Positions 1-10,623 of a stretch of DNA of 64,000 nt are shown in pieces (position 1 is the stretch's first letter; the number at the start of each line of letters is the position of its first letter). A program made the translations under genes and the position numbers. Source of the DNA: Pomphorhynchus laevis. Its lineage: Eukaryota > Acanthocephala > Palaeacanthocephala > Echinorhynchida > Pomphorhynchidae. The DNA lies in NCBI GenBank assembly GCA_012934845.2, contig WNNJ02003515.1, positions 82,721 to 146,720 of the forward strand, given 5' to 3'. The notes under the pieces were generated by a model, which ran no database searches, was not told where the DNA came from, and worked only from the letters and a program-made list of their open reading frames with translations.

Positions 1-715
1 GCTTTAACTAAGGCACTGTGTAAAAGAAGAAATACGTTGTTTGTTATAACAACATATTTTATTTTAATGCAGCAAATAAAACGTGTATGTCTTATTAATA
101 AATTATCTATAAGCATAAGTTAATCACCTGTTAGCTAAATATGAGTCATAACGATTCATTGATTTAAAAAATAAGTGAAAATAATTACCAAAATAATGCT
201 TACAGAAATCTTGGAGTATGAAGGAGTTGCTGACCTTGCATATTTGCAGGATACCAATATTTTAGAAAATAAAATAAATGTCCAGATAGAATACCACATA
301 AATAAGGAACAAACCTAAACAATACAAGTAAATATTAAATAGATAATTGCAAAATAATTACGTCTTTGTTGTTAACCACATATAACCCATATAGACCCAT
401 GGTAGATAGATTGACTAGGCAAATAATTAAATGATAATGTAGTCAAAAAAAATATTAAACTGTAAAATACTTTAAACTGGACACCAAATAGAAACGAAGT
501 AATGACATCTCGATTATGTCGAGACCATAGATGAAGAATACTGAAAGTCAAACTGGGTAAAAGCATCTAAATGCAGAAATAAAAATGTGTAATTAATCTT
601 GTAAGATAATGTTTTTGTTGTAATTTGTTCAAGAACATTCAAGTAAAACAAATATTAAGCGTTAAATGTCCCATATCGGACAACAGGTTTGCTAAAATAT
701 GTCTTATCGACTGAC
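1..715. other. AT-rich non-coding stretch
   Basis: No reading frame in this stretch resembles a known protein. Short frames such as 372-566 on the minus strand are low-complexity and lack any motif. I see no repeat shared with the rest of the window. Confidence 0.6.
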
Positions 716-724
716 AAAGCATAC

Positions 725-1012
725 ACAGGGCTGCCATGGTTGGATCCCTCCGGTTTCCGAAACACCAGGAATTGACACGCACCATCCCAGAACATATGAT
801 CCTCCGGATCCTGGCAAGATTATCAGCAAAATTGCTCTATTGAGCTAGGAAAGCACTTTTGCGACCCTCTTCACTAGCCGTTCAGTCTCCACACTCATAC
901 CACCTTGAGTCGACGCAATTAAAGGTATAAATGTAGCGCGTTCTATAGCACAAAATCCGCTCCGCGTACTTCGCATGTTCGCGATGTTCATGAAAGAACA
1001 TTGCAAATGTTA
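725..1012 (-). pseudogene. C-terminal fragment of an RLE-type LINE
   Basis: Minus-strand reading gives HEHREHAKYAERI, then, after a frameshift near 950, TFIPLIASTQGGMSVETERL. This has the same order and spacing as the C-termini of the LINE pieces at 41.7-42.0 kb (NYHENRKRSKYAERV) and 62.2-62.6 kb (NYHESRKNARYLERI followed by a GG-containing stretch). In that family the segment lies after the restriction-like endonuclease. The copy has at least one frameshift and one stop and is non-functional. Family assignment rests on motif spacing only. Confidence 0.45.
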
Positions 1013-1084
1013 GAATAAATAAGGTAAACATAATGTTGCTTGCCTGATGTAGGCTCATTAATGATGGTGAATCCGCTCTCCCAT

Positions 1085-2605
1085 CAATCATTCCAGCTCC
1101 TATACTCAGGCCCCACGGACGGATCCGGCCAAGGCAGCGTTGCTATTGTGATGAGGTCTGATCTATCAGAATGCATCATTGACTGGTATCCCATTGAATC
1201 TCGTATTAGGCTCCTACGTCTAGCAGGCAAACCGTTTAATTGATCGATTGTGAGCGCATATAAACCGACGAATAAAGCACCCTAATCTATTGCAGAGAAT
1301 TTTTATCAAATACTTAACAGCGTACTATCTGCGGTCCCTTCAAATGATGTATTGGTGTTGGCAGGCGACTTCAATACTCAACTTAGATGTCCTCGAAATC
1401 ACCTTATCTCTAGTGTCGGACCTCATTCTGATGATAGATTATGTCCTAATGGCGAGCGGCTAATTTCACTTGCCGAGAGACATCATCTTATTATGGCAAA
1501 CATATTCTTCCGCCATAAAAGACGACATCTCGAAACATCGGTCCATTCTAATAGTAGGGTACGGAATCAGTTTGATTACATCCTCTTCAGACAACGCTGG
1601 CGCTCCTCCTTATTGAATATTCGCTCCTTTTAGGGGTTGGAAATAATAAAGGATCATGCACTAGTGATAGTGTGTAGGGAAGTTACGATTTCCCGCGACA
1701 ATTAAGATACCCAAATCCACGACATACGATAGCCGACTACTTAATACATCGCCAATTAGAAAGAAATTCAGAGAAACAGTAGAGGGAAAGTTACTAAATG
1801 TTGAAAGTGATCTACAAACATCACCTGATAAAATATTATGACATATTATCCACTCAGTCCACTCAGCTGCATATAGTCATATTCTAAGTAGGAGTCGGTA
1901 TATACGTTCATGGATATCTTCGAATACACTAGCGATCTCTGCTGAGCGAAAACATGCGCTGGATTCTGATCGCTTATCGCAAGCATTATAGTAAGTTACT
2001 AAAACAAAACCTAAGGATTGACGTGACGCATATTGAAGCAGCATTGCCTCCCAAGCTGAAGCTGCATCTGCATGTGGTGATAGCAGACGATTATTCCAAT
2101 CCGTGAGAACTACACCGCGGCCACACACTTGCTCACTATCGAAATTGCGCGATAAGGCAAGAGCTATCGTATACAACACAGGTGCAAAACTGAGAATTTG
2201 GGCTGAATATTATCGAGAGCTATATAACGAACAGACCGCTAGCAATCAAGAATAAGCACGATGCAACTGTGGAAGACGTCGACGTTCAATCTCTAACGAC
2301 AATTGAGATACATTATTGTATTACCCACATGAAGAAAGACAAGGCCCCTGGTCTGGATCGGATAACTTCTGAAATCTTGCAAGCTTATGGTATCACATTT
2401 TATCAGAAACTCGCAGTCCTTTTTGAATCCATATGGAACGTTTCTAGAATTCCCGAAGATCTCTCAACGGCGATCATTATGCCGATTAACAAAAAGGGTG
2501 ATGCATGATCATGCGAGAATTATCGTCCAATCTCGTTACTTCCTGTCGTTCACAAGGTTCTCGAATTGATCATACTGGAACGCATTCTGCCAGTGCAGAA
2601 TTCAG
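1085..2605 (+). pseudogene. Degraded LINE with endonuclease and RT fragment (RTE-like)
   Basis: Three frames in order make up an APE-type endonuclease and the start of an RT. At 1085-1243 there is GSVAIVM and RIRLLRL. At 1352-1660 there is LAGDFNTQL, NGERLISLAERH, NQFDYILF and DHALV, the usual order of the catalytic Asp-Asn, Asp and Asp-His blocks. At 2269-2600 there is KDKAPGLDRITSEIL, then NYRPISLLPVVHKVLE, the RT finger region. A TGA at 2506-2508 interrupts the RT frame, which then continues in frame. The stretch 1670-2260 would be the linker but is too decayed to read. The palm and YADD are missing because another repeat begins at about 2,610. It resembles RTE-type LINEs by word pattern; the exact clade is open. 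Confidence 0.7.
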
Positions 2606-2612
2606 AAATATT

Positions 2613-2765
2613 CGGAAAATATATATTCGGAAAAATATATACATATATATGCTATAATAACTATAACACATATCTAACAAAAATTAAAAATCAAGTAAAT
2701 ATAAATATATGGATAAAATTGACTTACTAAAATCCTTAAATATTTTGATAAATGAATTTAATAAT
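2613..2765 (+). mobile_element. Fragment of AT-rich PLE-type RT family
   Basis: The sequence from atattcggaaaaatatatac to the string aaatattttgataaat matches 15,289-15,420 almost base for base, including the part that encodes YNNYNAYLTKIK in that copy. It is a short internal RT piece without active-site motifs, wedged between two LINE fragments. Confidence 0.65.
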
Positions 2766-2789
2766 AAATGAATAAATGATTTTTATGAA

Positions 2790-3262
2790 TCCGACAGAAA
2801 CAAGGATCCCAAGCTGTGGTTCAAATAACCCTATTGATACTTTCAACATATATATAGCTCTGAGACTTGGGGTCGAATTCTTCCGGCCATTTCAGTGTAG
2901 GGGTGAGGTCGTTTGCGATAGCGCAGCTACTCACGGTTTAAATTGCCGGCATTCCCTAAGCCAATATGCCTGTCACGCGTAGGTCAACAGTATAATTTGA
3001 AGAAGTTTAAGACTTCAGATCTACCATCCCGTCTTGAACCTATAGGTCTGTCAAGGACCGACGGCAAGCGACCAGACGGCGATACCCACGTTGCTTGAAA
3101 AAATTGAATATGAATCGCCTGTGACTTTACGTGTATAAATACCTTGGCTCAAAGCAACCAACACTTGCGGTTCGTGGCGTTCGAATTGCGCAAAGGAGGT
3201 AGAAATCCGACCACTAGACAAAGTTATTTCAACTACCCCATGATAGCTAAATTTTCTGCAAC
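2790..3262 (+). pseudogene. C-terminal piece of an RLE-type LINE (zinc finger and nuclease region)
   Basis: The plus strand reads IALRLGVEFFRPFQC, then ATHGLNCRHS, a CCHC-like finger followed by a conserved His. Across two more frames it gives PSRLEPIGLSRTDG, then KRPDGDTHVA. Finger, then VN..I.RSL, then a Pro-Asp (RPDG) block is the order seen in LINEs with a C-terminal restriction-like endonuclease; the Asp of RPDG would be catalytic. It differs in wording from the RLE-type copies at 24-25, 41-44 and 62-64 kb, so it is another family. Frames change at about 2,990 and 3,050. RT is absent. Confidence 0.6.
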
Positions 3263-3531
3263 GGTAGATCGATCGACATATTTTCTTGGTCGTCCTGTCA
3301 TATTACGTTTCGTAAGTATAAGTTATAAGATTTACTAATAACTTGACAAGAGAAATATTGTAATTGTCGTTTTAGGTTTGTAATGTATTTATCAGTGTAA
3401 TGTATAGATAATATCAATGTAGGTATAATTTTGCTGCTCGATGTTCGTTGCTGCTCGTTGTGTATGAATATTAAATTTCAAATGTATATATTAATATTGT
3501 AATCACTTAATCGATACTTATAGCTTTGCCT

Positions 3532-3933
3532 CCTATATAAGTCGCTTAATATATAAACCATTATTTATTCTTTAATAATTTTTTACTAAAAAATAGTAAT
3601 AAACGATATCTAAAGGAAAATATTAGTGTGGTCATGAATAAATTTTGAAAATGATCAGCAAAACAAAGAAAAGAGTTTATTCAATGAATTTTCGAACGCA
3701 ACTGCGCTCATCATTAGATATACAATACAACAAATTGTAAAAAAAAAACTAAAAAACTAAAAAATTAAAAATATCAACAATGTAGCATTTAAGCAATTTT
3801 CGAATTATTAAGTTATTTTTAATTCATCTGTTGATAGTTTTGGCGTGAAGTCTGGTTTGTTGTTTCAACAGAAGGTAAGATTCTATGAAAATACACCCCC
3901 TATATAAGTCGTTTAATATATAAACCATCATTT
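3532..3933. repeat. 35-bp direct repeats flanking a 332-bp segment
   Basis: Near-identical 35-mers beginning cctatataagtcg lie at 3532-3566 and 3899-3933 and differ at two positions. The 332 bp between them carry a hammerhead-like core (3690-3717, minus) but no protein frame. The layout looks like a small insertion with a long target-site duplication, or the two arms of a decayed PLE terminal repeat. Confidence 0.5.
3690..3717 (-). ncRNA. Hammerhead-ribozyme-like core
   Basis: The minus strand reads CTAATGA, one extra T, a 6-bp stem (GAGCGC/GCGTTC with one G-U pair) closed by loop AGTT, then GAAA. The canonical hammerhead core is CUGANGA, stem II, GAAA; the third base is A rather than G here, so cleavage is doubtful. 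The extra base before stem II also occurs at 4779-4804, 29,904-29,927 and 46,110-46,137. Confidence 0.4.
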
Positions 3934-4000
3934 CGCAGCACACTTACAGCATCGAAATTTATTTGTTGATCACTCCGAATACTGTGTTTAACATGCGCAA

Positions 4001-4630
4001 TTATATTTTTGACTGATCAACATTTTTCCGGTGTTGAGACACTAGAGTGCTTACTGTTCGAGGGCTTACTGGATTATTAGTCATTTGGGAACATATTATA
4101 TAATATTGACGATGTGCTTCGACATCATGATCAGTTTTAGACCAAACAACGATTTTGTCTTCTTTTTCTGCGTTTCTTACGACAATGTTAGCATTATTTG
4201 TTAACTCCTTCAATGCGTTTCTTTTTAATTTTCTCATATTGTTGTTGACAATTGTATAGTTTTGTGGCATTTTTATATATTTTTACATCAATTGGTGTGA
4301 AGTGCTTGCTTTGTAGATTATTAGTCGTTGGGGAACATTGTACCGAATAATTTTGTTAACCATCCCTCTCGGATTGCTTAAAAGTTTAGATCTCTTGAAT
4401 TCGATGTGATATTCGATCTCCGATGTGATAAATGATAGCCTGATTGCTTGTAAGTTCGATATGTTGACAACCTTATCCGTATTAATATGTTCTTCGAATT
4501 TCCATCGATATATTCGTTTGAAATTTGTTGTTGAAATGACTTAAATTGTGATATGGTTACATTTGGTCCGGTAAGCGGATTAATTTTCTGAAATTTCGCA
4601 CCAACAGGTTTTTGTTTTGTCATCATTAAC
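4001..4630 (-). pseudogene. N-terminal fragment of a Penelope-like element
   Basis: Frame 4001-4270 reads MRKLKRNALKELTNNANIVV, then NAEKEDKIVVWSKTDHDVEA and HRQYY. This is the standard PLE block ahead of the RT: E..AL..L..N..IV....DK...VV....Y..E...QL. Frame 4378-4626 lies directly upstream and is probably the rest of the N-terminus, though it has no diagnostic motif. The RT core and GIY-YIG nuclease are absent. A hammerhead-like core at 4779-4804, upstream in the same orientation, fits the PLE 5' terminal region. Confidence 0.6.
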
Positions 4631-4778
4631 CCGAGTCAAGATTGGAGATCTAATGCTAATTTATTTGTACTCATGATGTCAAATCGAAATTACTTGAGAT
4701 TGTGTGGAATACAATACTTTATGATATTAGAGAAAGAGATCAAATCGAGTAACTAGGCTGTATGATTTTTTTTTCAAA

Positions 4779-4804
4779 GTTTCGGGTTTACTACCCTTCT
4801 TCAG
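4779..4804 (-). ncRNA. Hammerhead-ribozyme-like core of a PLE
   Basis: The minus strand reads CTGAAGA, one extra A, stem GGGT/ACCC with a 5-nt loop, then GAAAC. It sits about 150 bp upstream of the PLE N-terminal frame. PLE terminal repeats are known to carry hammerhead ribozymes. I did not identify stem I, stem III or the cleavage site. Confidence 0.5.
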
Positions 4805-4809
4805 TGAAA

Positions 4810-5610
4810 ACAAAACTAAAATTAAAGTTTGCACAGGTCACAAATCTTTTATAAAGAATATTTTCGTTCACATTGATACGAAATAATTAGCACCACTTTT
4901 ACAACTTTAAATTATGCTCCGTATTTAGACTTTCTTCGATTGTCATTTGTCCAATCCAATAGCTTTTGAGATGCTTTCTTAAATTAACGTCTGCTGTTTG
5001 CTCTATCAGGGTTGTTGTCATAATGTGATTAGGATTCTTGAGCATGTACTAAACTGCGCTGTCATTTTTTACTCGTTTAGCTTTAATATCTGATCGCCCT
5101 TTATTATGCTTGCATATTATTTGTTATTACATCTGCCCTGGGTGTCCAAGGGAAGGTGTAACAACAATTGATATTTTATATATTTGTGCAATTAAAAGTG
5201 TCCTTGTAAAACAGCATGTCTATTAAAAAGAATTTAGTGCCTGATGAATGCTTAAACTGCAATACACACTGTCATGCATAGAGTTCATGCTAAATTATCT
5301 CTGATGATTCAGATTATGAGTAGTTCAGATTTTCAAGCTTTAAACACTGTTTAAGTGTGTGTTAAGATGTCTATGGATGATTATTAAAGTCACGGTACTG
5401 ATTTTCTCCGTTAGAGCGAAACGCGTCTCCCGTTGTTGAAGTTTGTCATCACACATAGGATGACTGAGCTTCCTTTAATATTGCGAGAATAATCGGTTCT
5501 ATTTCTTTCAGACTTTGAATATTGCGAAAATAATCGGTTCTATTTCTTGGTCTAATGAGGATATATAGAATGATGACGGGTGTTTAGGCCTACTTGTGAG
5601 CTAAACATAG
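4810..5610. other. Non-coding gap
   Basis: No frame here resembles a protein. A short local duplication (a unit near aataatcggttctatttct, at about 5490-5550) is the only structure seen. It may be decayed PLE 3' sequence. Confidence 0.5.
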
Positions 5611-5611
5611 T

Positions 5612-7265
5612 GATATATACACAGTTTCAAGCGATTTTTCGCACTTTGAGCTGGACATTTTGAGCATTGTGCGAAGTAGATGCAACCGACTGACGAACAA
5701 TATGTGTTTTATAGAACATTATATTTTAGTTCTGTCTGTGAGCTTTGAAAATGGGTTGCTATCTCTACGTTCGCAAAGTATTTTGTTCTTGGACGACTGC
5801 ATGGTCTACATCCATTAGTTCCTAGCCTTTTACATGATCTCTTTCTTGATAAAATAATGCTTAATTTTCTGCTGCGTTTCATGATCACATTGATTGGCCG
5901 AATAGGAATGTAATACTTATTACTAGCTTCACGCACGTAAGCACTCAATTCTCTCTGGAGATCATTTAAACCAGGATGATATGTCATGAATATCTTGTTA
6001 CGAGACTCATCGGTGATCGAATATTGAATTACTATATAATTCAATATTCTTGGATTTTTCTAATGCAGAATTTATAAAATGTATTTTGTAACTACGTTTT
6101 AATAGATCCACTGTCATATTCTGTAAGCACACATTTACCATTTGATTTGTGCTATATATACGACGGATTAATAAACTCTCATTTAATATAAGGTTTCGTT
6201 TCATAAATTTAGGGTGGTTGTTCTTTGGATGAAAATACATCTTTTTACTGGATTCTTTAGGGTACAGTGTTGTTTGTACTGAGCTATTTTCACCGCGGTA
6301 GCATTTAACATCCAAAAAAGTTGACCTCATTTGTGTCGTTTTTTTGATGTTAGTTTTAGTTGTCTAAACTCATTGAAAGCACTGATGAACGTATTCAGGG
6401 CTTATTTACCATGTCTCCAGATGAAAAATATATCGTCAATATACCTTAAATACAATTCAGGTTTGAACATTTGAGTTTTCATAAATTTACGTTCATATAA
6501 ATCCATATATATTATCGCCAATGTCGGCGCAAATGGTATACCCATTGCAACACCGACTTTTTGTTTATAAAGCGTACCATCAAACTCAACATAACATATT
6601 TGAGTAAAAGGGAACATGCCCAAAAAGTGGTGTAAGTACTTTTTGCAGAAATCTTTACAACTGATCTGACGGTGTGTTAATGTTATTAACAATAGGGTCC
6701 TGGAATTGGAAATGTATACTTGTTAGTTTTTGGGAGAAGATACATTTTGCCCATCACTGGATTACTACACGTTAATTGTGTCTGTAGGACACTATCATCT
6801 ATGTTTGCTTTTATACATTTTTCTATAGCATGTACTGATGCCTCAAACACTCGAGTCAACGTGTCTATAATTTTCTAAGTTTAATTGTTTGTACGCCTCT
6901 AATTTATAGTCATCATAATCCCAAACCACTGCATCTTTGCTTTTATCTGCCTTCTTACCACCACGTTTTCGTTACATATTAGAGTCTTAATAGATTTACC
7001 ATACCGATGATGAAAATTACTATTACTGGCTGTGTTTGGTGGCATATTTGAATATTTAATAATATACCGTGATTTGAAGAATCTATTATTTTTCAAGTCA
7101 GACATGCCATTTTCTTAAGGAAACGTTAATTGAGAAGTTTTTCTAAAAGATTTGAATAGTTTTTGACAATTAAACTCCCGGGGCACGGGACAGAAATCTA
7201 GTCCCAAACTTAAAGCTTTCATTTGTTTTGGTGTTAATGTAATTTTAGATATGTTTGTGACAAGT
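5612..7265 (-). pseudogene. Penelope-like element, RT with start of GIY-YIG domain, broken
   Basis: Minus-strand pieces follow PLE order. ALSLGLDFCPVP (about 7,210) is the N-terminal block. At about 6,850-7,000 come NENVVVR and, in another frame, DAVVWDYDDYKLEAYKQLN. At 6402-6692 there is VGVAMGIPFAPTLA and LYLRYIDDIFFI, holding the catalytic Asp pair. At 6007-6330 there is STFLDVKCYRG and KRNLILNESLLIRRIYS. At 5709-6044 comes a Cys block (CKRLGTNGCRPC), then, past one in-frame stop, GCIYFAQCSKCPAQ, the start of a GIY-YIG-type nuclease that breaks off at about 5,612. RT motif A is missing, so an internal deletion lies near 6,690. Several frameshifts make it dead. It differs from the PLE at 30.0-31.6 kb. 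Confidence 0.8.
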
Positions 7266-7329
7266 TGTTGCGGATTTATATTTGGAGATGGTATTTTCTA
7301 CGTTTATCAACAAAATGTCTATTTGGGTA

Positions 7330-8190
7330 GTACACTATACTCCTTAATTCACTTTCTGTAATTTGTTTTTGAAATTGAAATTGAAATTTCTTGTTTTAAT
7401 TTGATACATCGATTGTATTCGCTGTGATCAATCGCAAAATGCGATTGATCACAATTATATATATTTTCTATTTCTATTTAGAAATAAAATATTTTCTATT
7501 TTCATTTATTTCTATGTTCATTTAAGTCACCATTTAAATGTAAATAAATTTTATTTATACTTTTGAAAATTCGAATAAAAACACATCGTCAAAAAATTAA
7601 CTTACCGGATACATGTGAAATGCTGCTGCAAGTGTATTGAAAAACGAAACAAAGATTAGAAAAAATAAGTAATTTGCACTGATTGATCGAAAGTCATCTT
7701 AAAAATAATCGTCACTGATAGAAAATCTGAAAAAATACCTTTCTCAAGTTGGCTTGAATATGTGTAAAGAAAATATAAGTCAAACATAGATCGTAGATTC
7801 AATGGAACAAATAAATGGCTGGTGAGTATTCTCCAAAGCTAATATAATGCACAATTAATAAATAATCGATTCCAAGTTACCTGAAGATTTCTAAAAGTCA
7901 AATCTGTATTGAACAGTAGATTGAACGGTGATAATACTCCAAATGCACACAGTACCGATACGCCACATATTGATATTAACAAGTAACGTGTGATTACAGG
8001 TGTGTTATTAACAAATTGTTGCATCTACAGTAAAAAAGATTTCATTGCACTTCTATAATTAAATCGATTATTAACTTGATCGATTTAAGTTTTAAAATGT
8101 CTTATGAATTATTTTGTCTTTAAGGTATATCAATATATTCACCAAAAACCAGTGTTTCGTAACATTGTGAGAATAATAAAAATTGAACAT
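7330..8190. other. AT-rich non-coding stretch
   Basis: No supported gene. Minus-strand frame 7839-8024 has hydrophobic stretches but no recognisable motif, and the base composition is that of the surrounding spacer. Confidence 0.5.
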
Positions 8191-8199
8191 TGATAAAAA

Positions 8200-8560
8200 A
8201 ATAATATAAATAGAACCAATATTAATGATAAAGAAGGTGTATATCTAGATATGAACATTAAATTAACATTAACTAAAACTACTATTAATTTATATCGTAA
8301 AGATGACATATTTAAATTTACAAGAAACATATTTTTGCATGAGCATTCATGCATACCATATAATATAAAATATAATACATTAAATAATGAAATTTTAAGA
8401 ATTGCAACAATATGCAATGATATTGGCTTTCTTAAAAATCATTAAAATAATTTAATATATACATATTTTAAACTAGGTTACTATAAAAATAACATCAAGT
8501 AGAAAATAGTAAAATATATAAATCAACACAATAATATAAAGAATAAATTTAAACTCTTAA
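8200..8560 (+). pseudogene. C-terminal piece of AT-rich PLE-type RT family
   Basis: The frame through 8445 reads NINDKEGVYLDMNIKLTLTK, then LYRKDDIFKF and IPYNIKYNTLNNEILRIA. The same words occur at 15,690-15,850, where they follow the FRYIDD active-site block. YLDMNIK, the Arg-Asp-Asp-like YRKDD.F block and NNEI.RIA belong to a widespread PLE-type RT protein. There is no RT palm in this copy. No nuclease domain is visible downstream. Confidence 0.65.
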
Positions 8561-8659
8561 GTGGCAAATTTTTATGGATGGATAATAAATAATATACTTT
8601 GCATTAGAATAAGATACTAGATAGTTATTTCAGAGGAAATACATCATTAGCATGTATTT

Positions 8660-8745
8660 GGCCCCGCTGCTATGTTTGGTAGAGGAGTTAGGGGCCGAAA
8701 CCTGATAGCACAGCAGTTCCTCCTGATGACCTCTAATTCTTATTC
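8660..8745. repeat. Structured motif shared with 23.6 kb
   Basis: The minus strand reads TCATCAGG, GAACTGCT and TATCAGGTTTC in sequence; 23,613-23,655 on the plus strand repeats these words with few changes. Locally ggcccc (8660-8665) can pair with ggggcc (8691-8696) and gctgctat with atagcacagc. It lies about 200 bp after the RT C-terminus at 8445, so it may be that element's 3' region. Confidence 0.4.
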
Positions 8746-8764
8746 TGATACAACGTCTGTTATT

Positions 8765-9475
8765 TATTAGTCAATTCATAAAAATGACGTTTATTTTAAA
8801 TTTTATTTTTTATTTTTTATTTTTTATTTTTATTTTTATTTTTTAACTTGATTTAAATTATAGAAAATCTAAAAACAATTATTAATTTTATTATTTAATT
8901 ATTAAATTTTGATTTAGCATTATTATGTTTTGTTTATTTTATAATTATATAACAATACGTAGACTCAGTTAGCTGATTTAATAGTAAGAAAAATATAAAA
9001 GATTATAAAAAATTAAAACAATTATAAATTAAAATTATAACAAAGTTTAGAATAGAAAAACAATAAAAACAGTTTTAAAACTGGATGTAGTACTTTTAAA
9101 AACAAAGTTTTAATAATAAAAAATATTGGAGAGAAACGTAAAAAAAATTATAGAAAAAAACTAATTATATTTAATGGCGAGCTCGGCTCGCTTGTAATGC
9201 AGCATGGCCGTTTGGAGATAACTAGGCTTGTAAGTTTCTATGTTCACGTGCATATCAAATCTAAAATAGAATTGGATAATGCACTATTTTCACATGATCC
9301 GAAGTACATTTTCGTACAAGTAAAATTAGGCAATGTATGTAATATTCAAATTATAAGTAATATATAGTCCTATTTTTAAAAAACAAATTAGCTGGATTTT
9401 TATTTTTGTAAGAGTAAATTTCATAGAATATTCTGATAAGTATCTTACTTAAAAGATAATCTAGCTTAATATGCA
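8765..9475. other. Low-complexity AT-rich spacer
   Basis: The stretch is dominated by ttttatttttt-type tracts (8795-8845) and A-rich sequence, without a coding frame. One GC-rich hairpin, GCGAGC-TCG-GCTCGC (9177-9191), stands out. The end of the stretch carries the ggtataaaacact motif of the AT-rich PLE-type family. Confidence 0.5.
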
Positions 9476-9493
9476 CTACTGGTATAAAACACT

Positions 9494-10198
9494 TCTTATT
9501 CTTAAGCCTTTGACCCGCTTTAAGGAAGGGTCGGCTATGTGAGATTTAGCCTCCATTTCGACCAATCTTGAGCCTGATCTGGGTAAAGTCCAGATGCCAT
9601 AAGATCTTTATGAAGGCCATATAGCCATCGCCACTTACATCGACCTCTCGGACGTTTGCCTCTGATATCGTACTTTAAAGCGATCTTTGCAAGGGAGCAA
9701 TTTTCACCTCGCAACACGTAACCGTACTACCGGCTTCTGGCATCTTGCATTTTGCACAGGATTCAAGCGACCCCGTATCTTTGGAGGATATCCATATTTC
9801 TTACGTGGTCAAATTGCTTTATTCCGCATATTCATCGCAGCATTTTAGTCTACATAACCGCTAGGCATCGTTCCACTGACTTGGTAATAGGCCAACACAC
9901 TGTGCCTACATGGCCACAAGGCGGATGATTAAGCGATAGATCTTTGACTTAAGATGGACTTTAATTCGACGGTCACAAACGCCTGTAGCCGTTCGCTATT
10001 TTGTCGACGCTCAGTTTATTCGTGCCGTGATTTCATGAGTCAGGTCGCCATTTGCCAAAAGTATGGTTCCGAGGTACTTGAACTTCCCGGACGTCGCAAA
10101 TCAATGTCGTTGATGTTGATAATGCCACTTTCCTGTAGGCCTGTTGATAGGTATTCGGTCTTGTCTAGATTAAGCCGTAATCCGAATTGTGTGAGTCG
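9494..10198 (-). mobile_element. 5'-truncated RTE-type LINE insertion (copy R3)
   Basis: Minus-strand pieces read RLTQFGLRLNLDKTEYLSTG, CDRRIKVHLKSKIYRLIIR, and KRPRGRCKWRWLYGLHKDLM with WSKWRLNLT. They match in order the RT thumb and C-terminus of the intact RTE at 10.6-13.8 kb (QFGLKLNTAKTEYM, CDKRMPDKLKSKFYRSVIR, KRPIGRPQKRWMDTLL). Several frameshifts and stops are present. The 3' end is an AAG-rich tail (AAGAATAAGAAG on the minus strand). The 10-bp sequence ataaaacact flanks both sides (9484-9493 and 10199-10208), fitting target-primed insertion into the AT-rich PLE-type repeat. Confidence 0.8.
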
Positions 10199-10613
10199 AT
10201 AAAACACTATTACACGTATAAAACACTATTTCGTATAAATTCCACAAATGAATTTTTAGAACACACAAAAGAAAGAAATTTTCAAAATATAAATACTTAC
10301 GATTTTAGTACGCTTTATACAATTCTAGATTTAACAGAAATTAAGGAATTATTAATTTCATATTCTTAAGAATTATAAAAATTAATTAACTTTATATACT
10401 AACTTTATATATAGGCATCTATATGCTATAATATCTATAATAAAAACTACATAAAAATCCAATAAAACCTAGGTTTATATGTAGTGCGTTTAAATGAAAG
10501 TTGAAACCACTTTCTGTTTATATGAATAAAATACTTAAAGTAATTAAAGCACACTTAAAAAATATTGTAGGGTAACAGAAATTAATTCTGGTATAAAACA
10601 CTATTTCAATACT
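10199..10613 (+). mobile_element. AT-rich PLE-type RT family, two partial copies
   Basis: The plus strand reads NEFLEHTKERNFQNINTYDF with STLYT (10,236-10,320), the motif A region, then decays. A second copy's N-terminal part starts near 10,430 (the ataaaaac...ttctgtttatatgaataaaatacttaaa stretch, shared with 14,865-15,000). That second part encodes words such as SVYMNKILK. The copy continues beyond the RTE insertion at 13,814. Confidence 0.65.
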
Positions 10614-10623
10614 CTTCTTCTTC

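Noticed and set aside
372-566. Small membrane protein on the minus strand
   Set aside because: AT-rich chance frame with no homologous motif, start context or neighbouring gene.
8660-8745. Hammerhead ribozyme
   Set aside because: GAAAC and CTGATGA both occur, but not in the required order around a stem.
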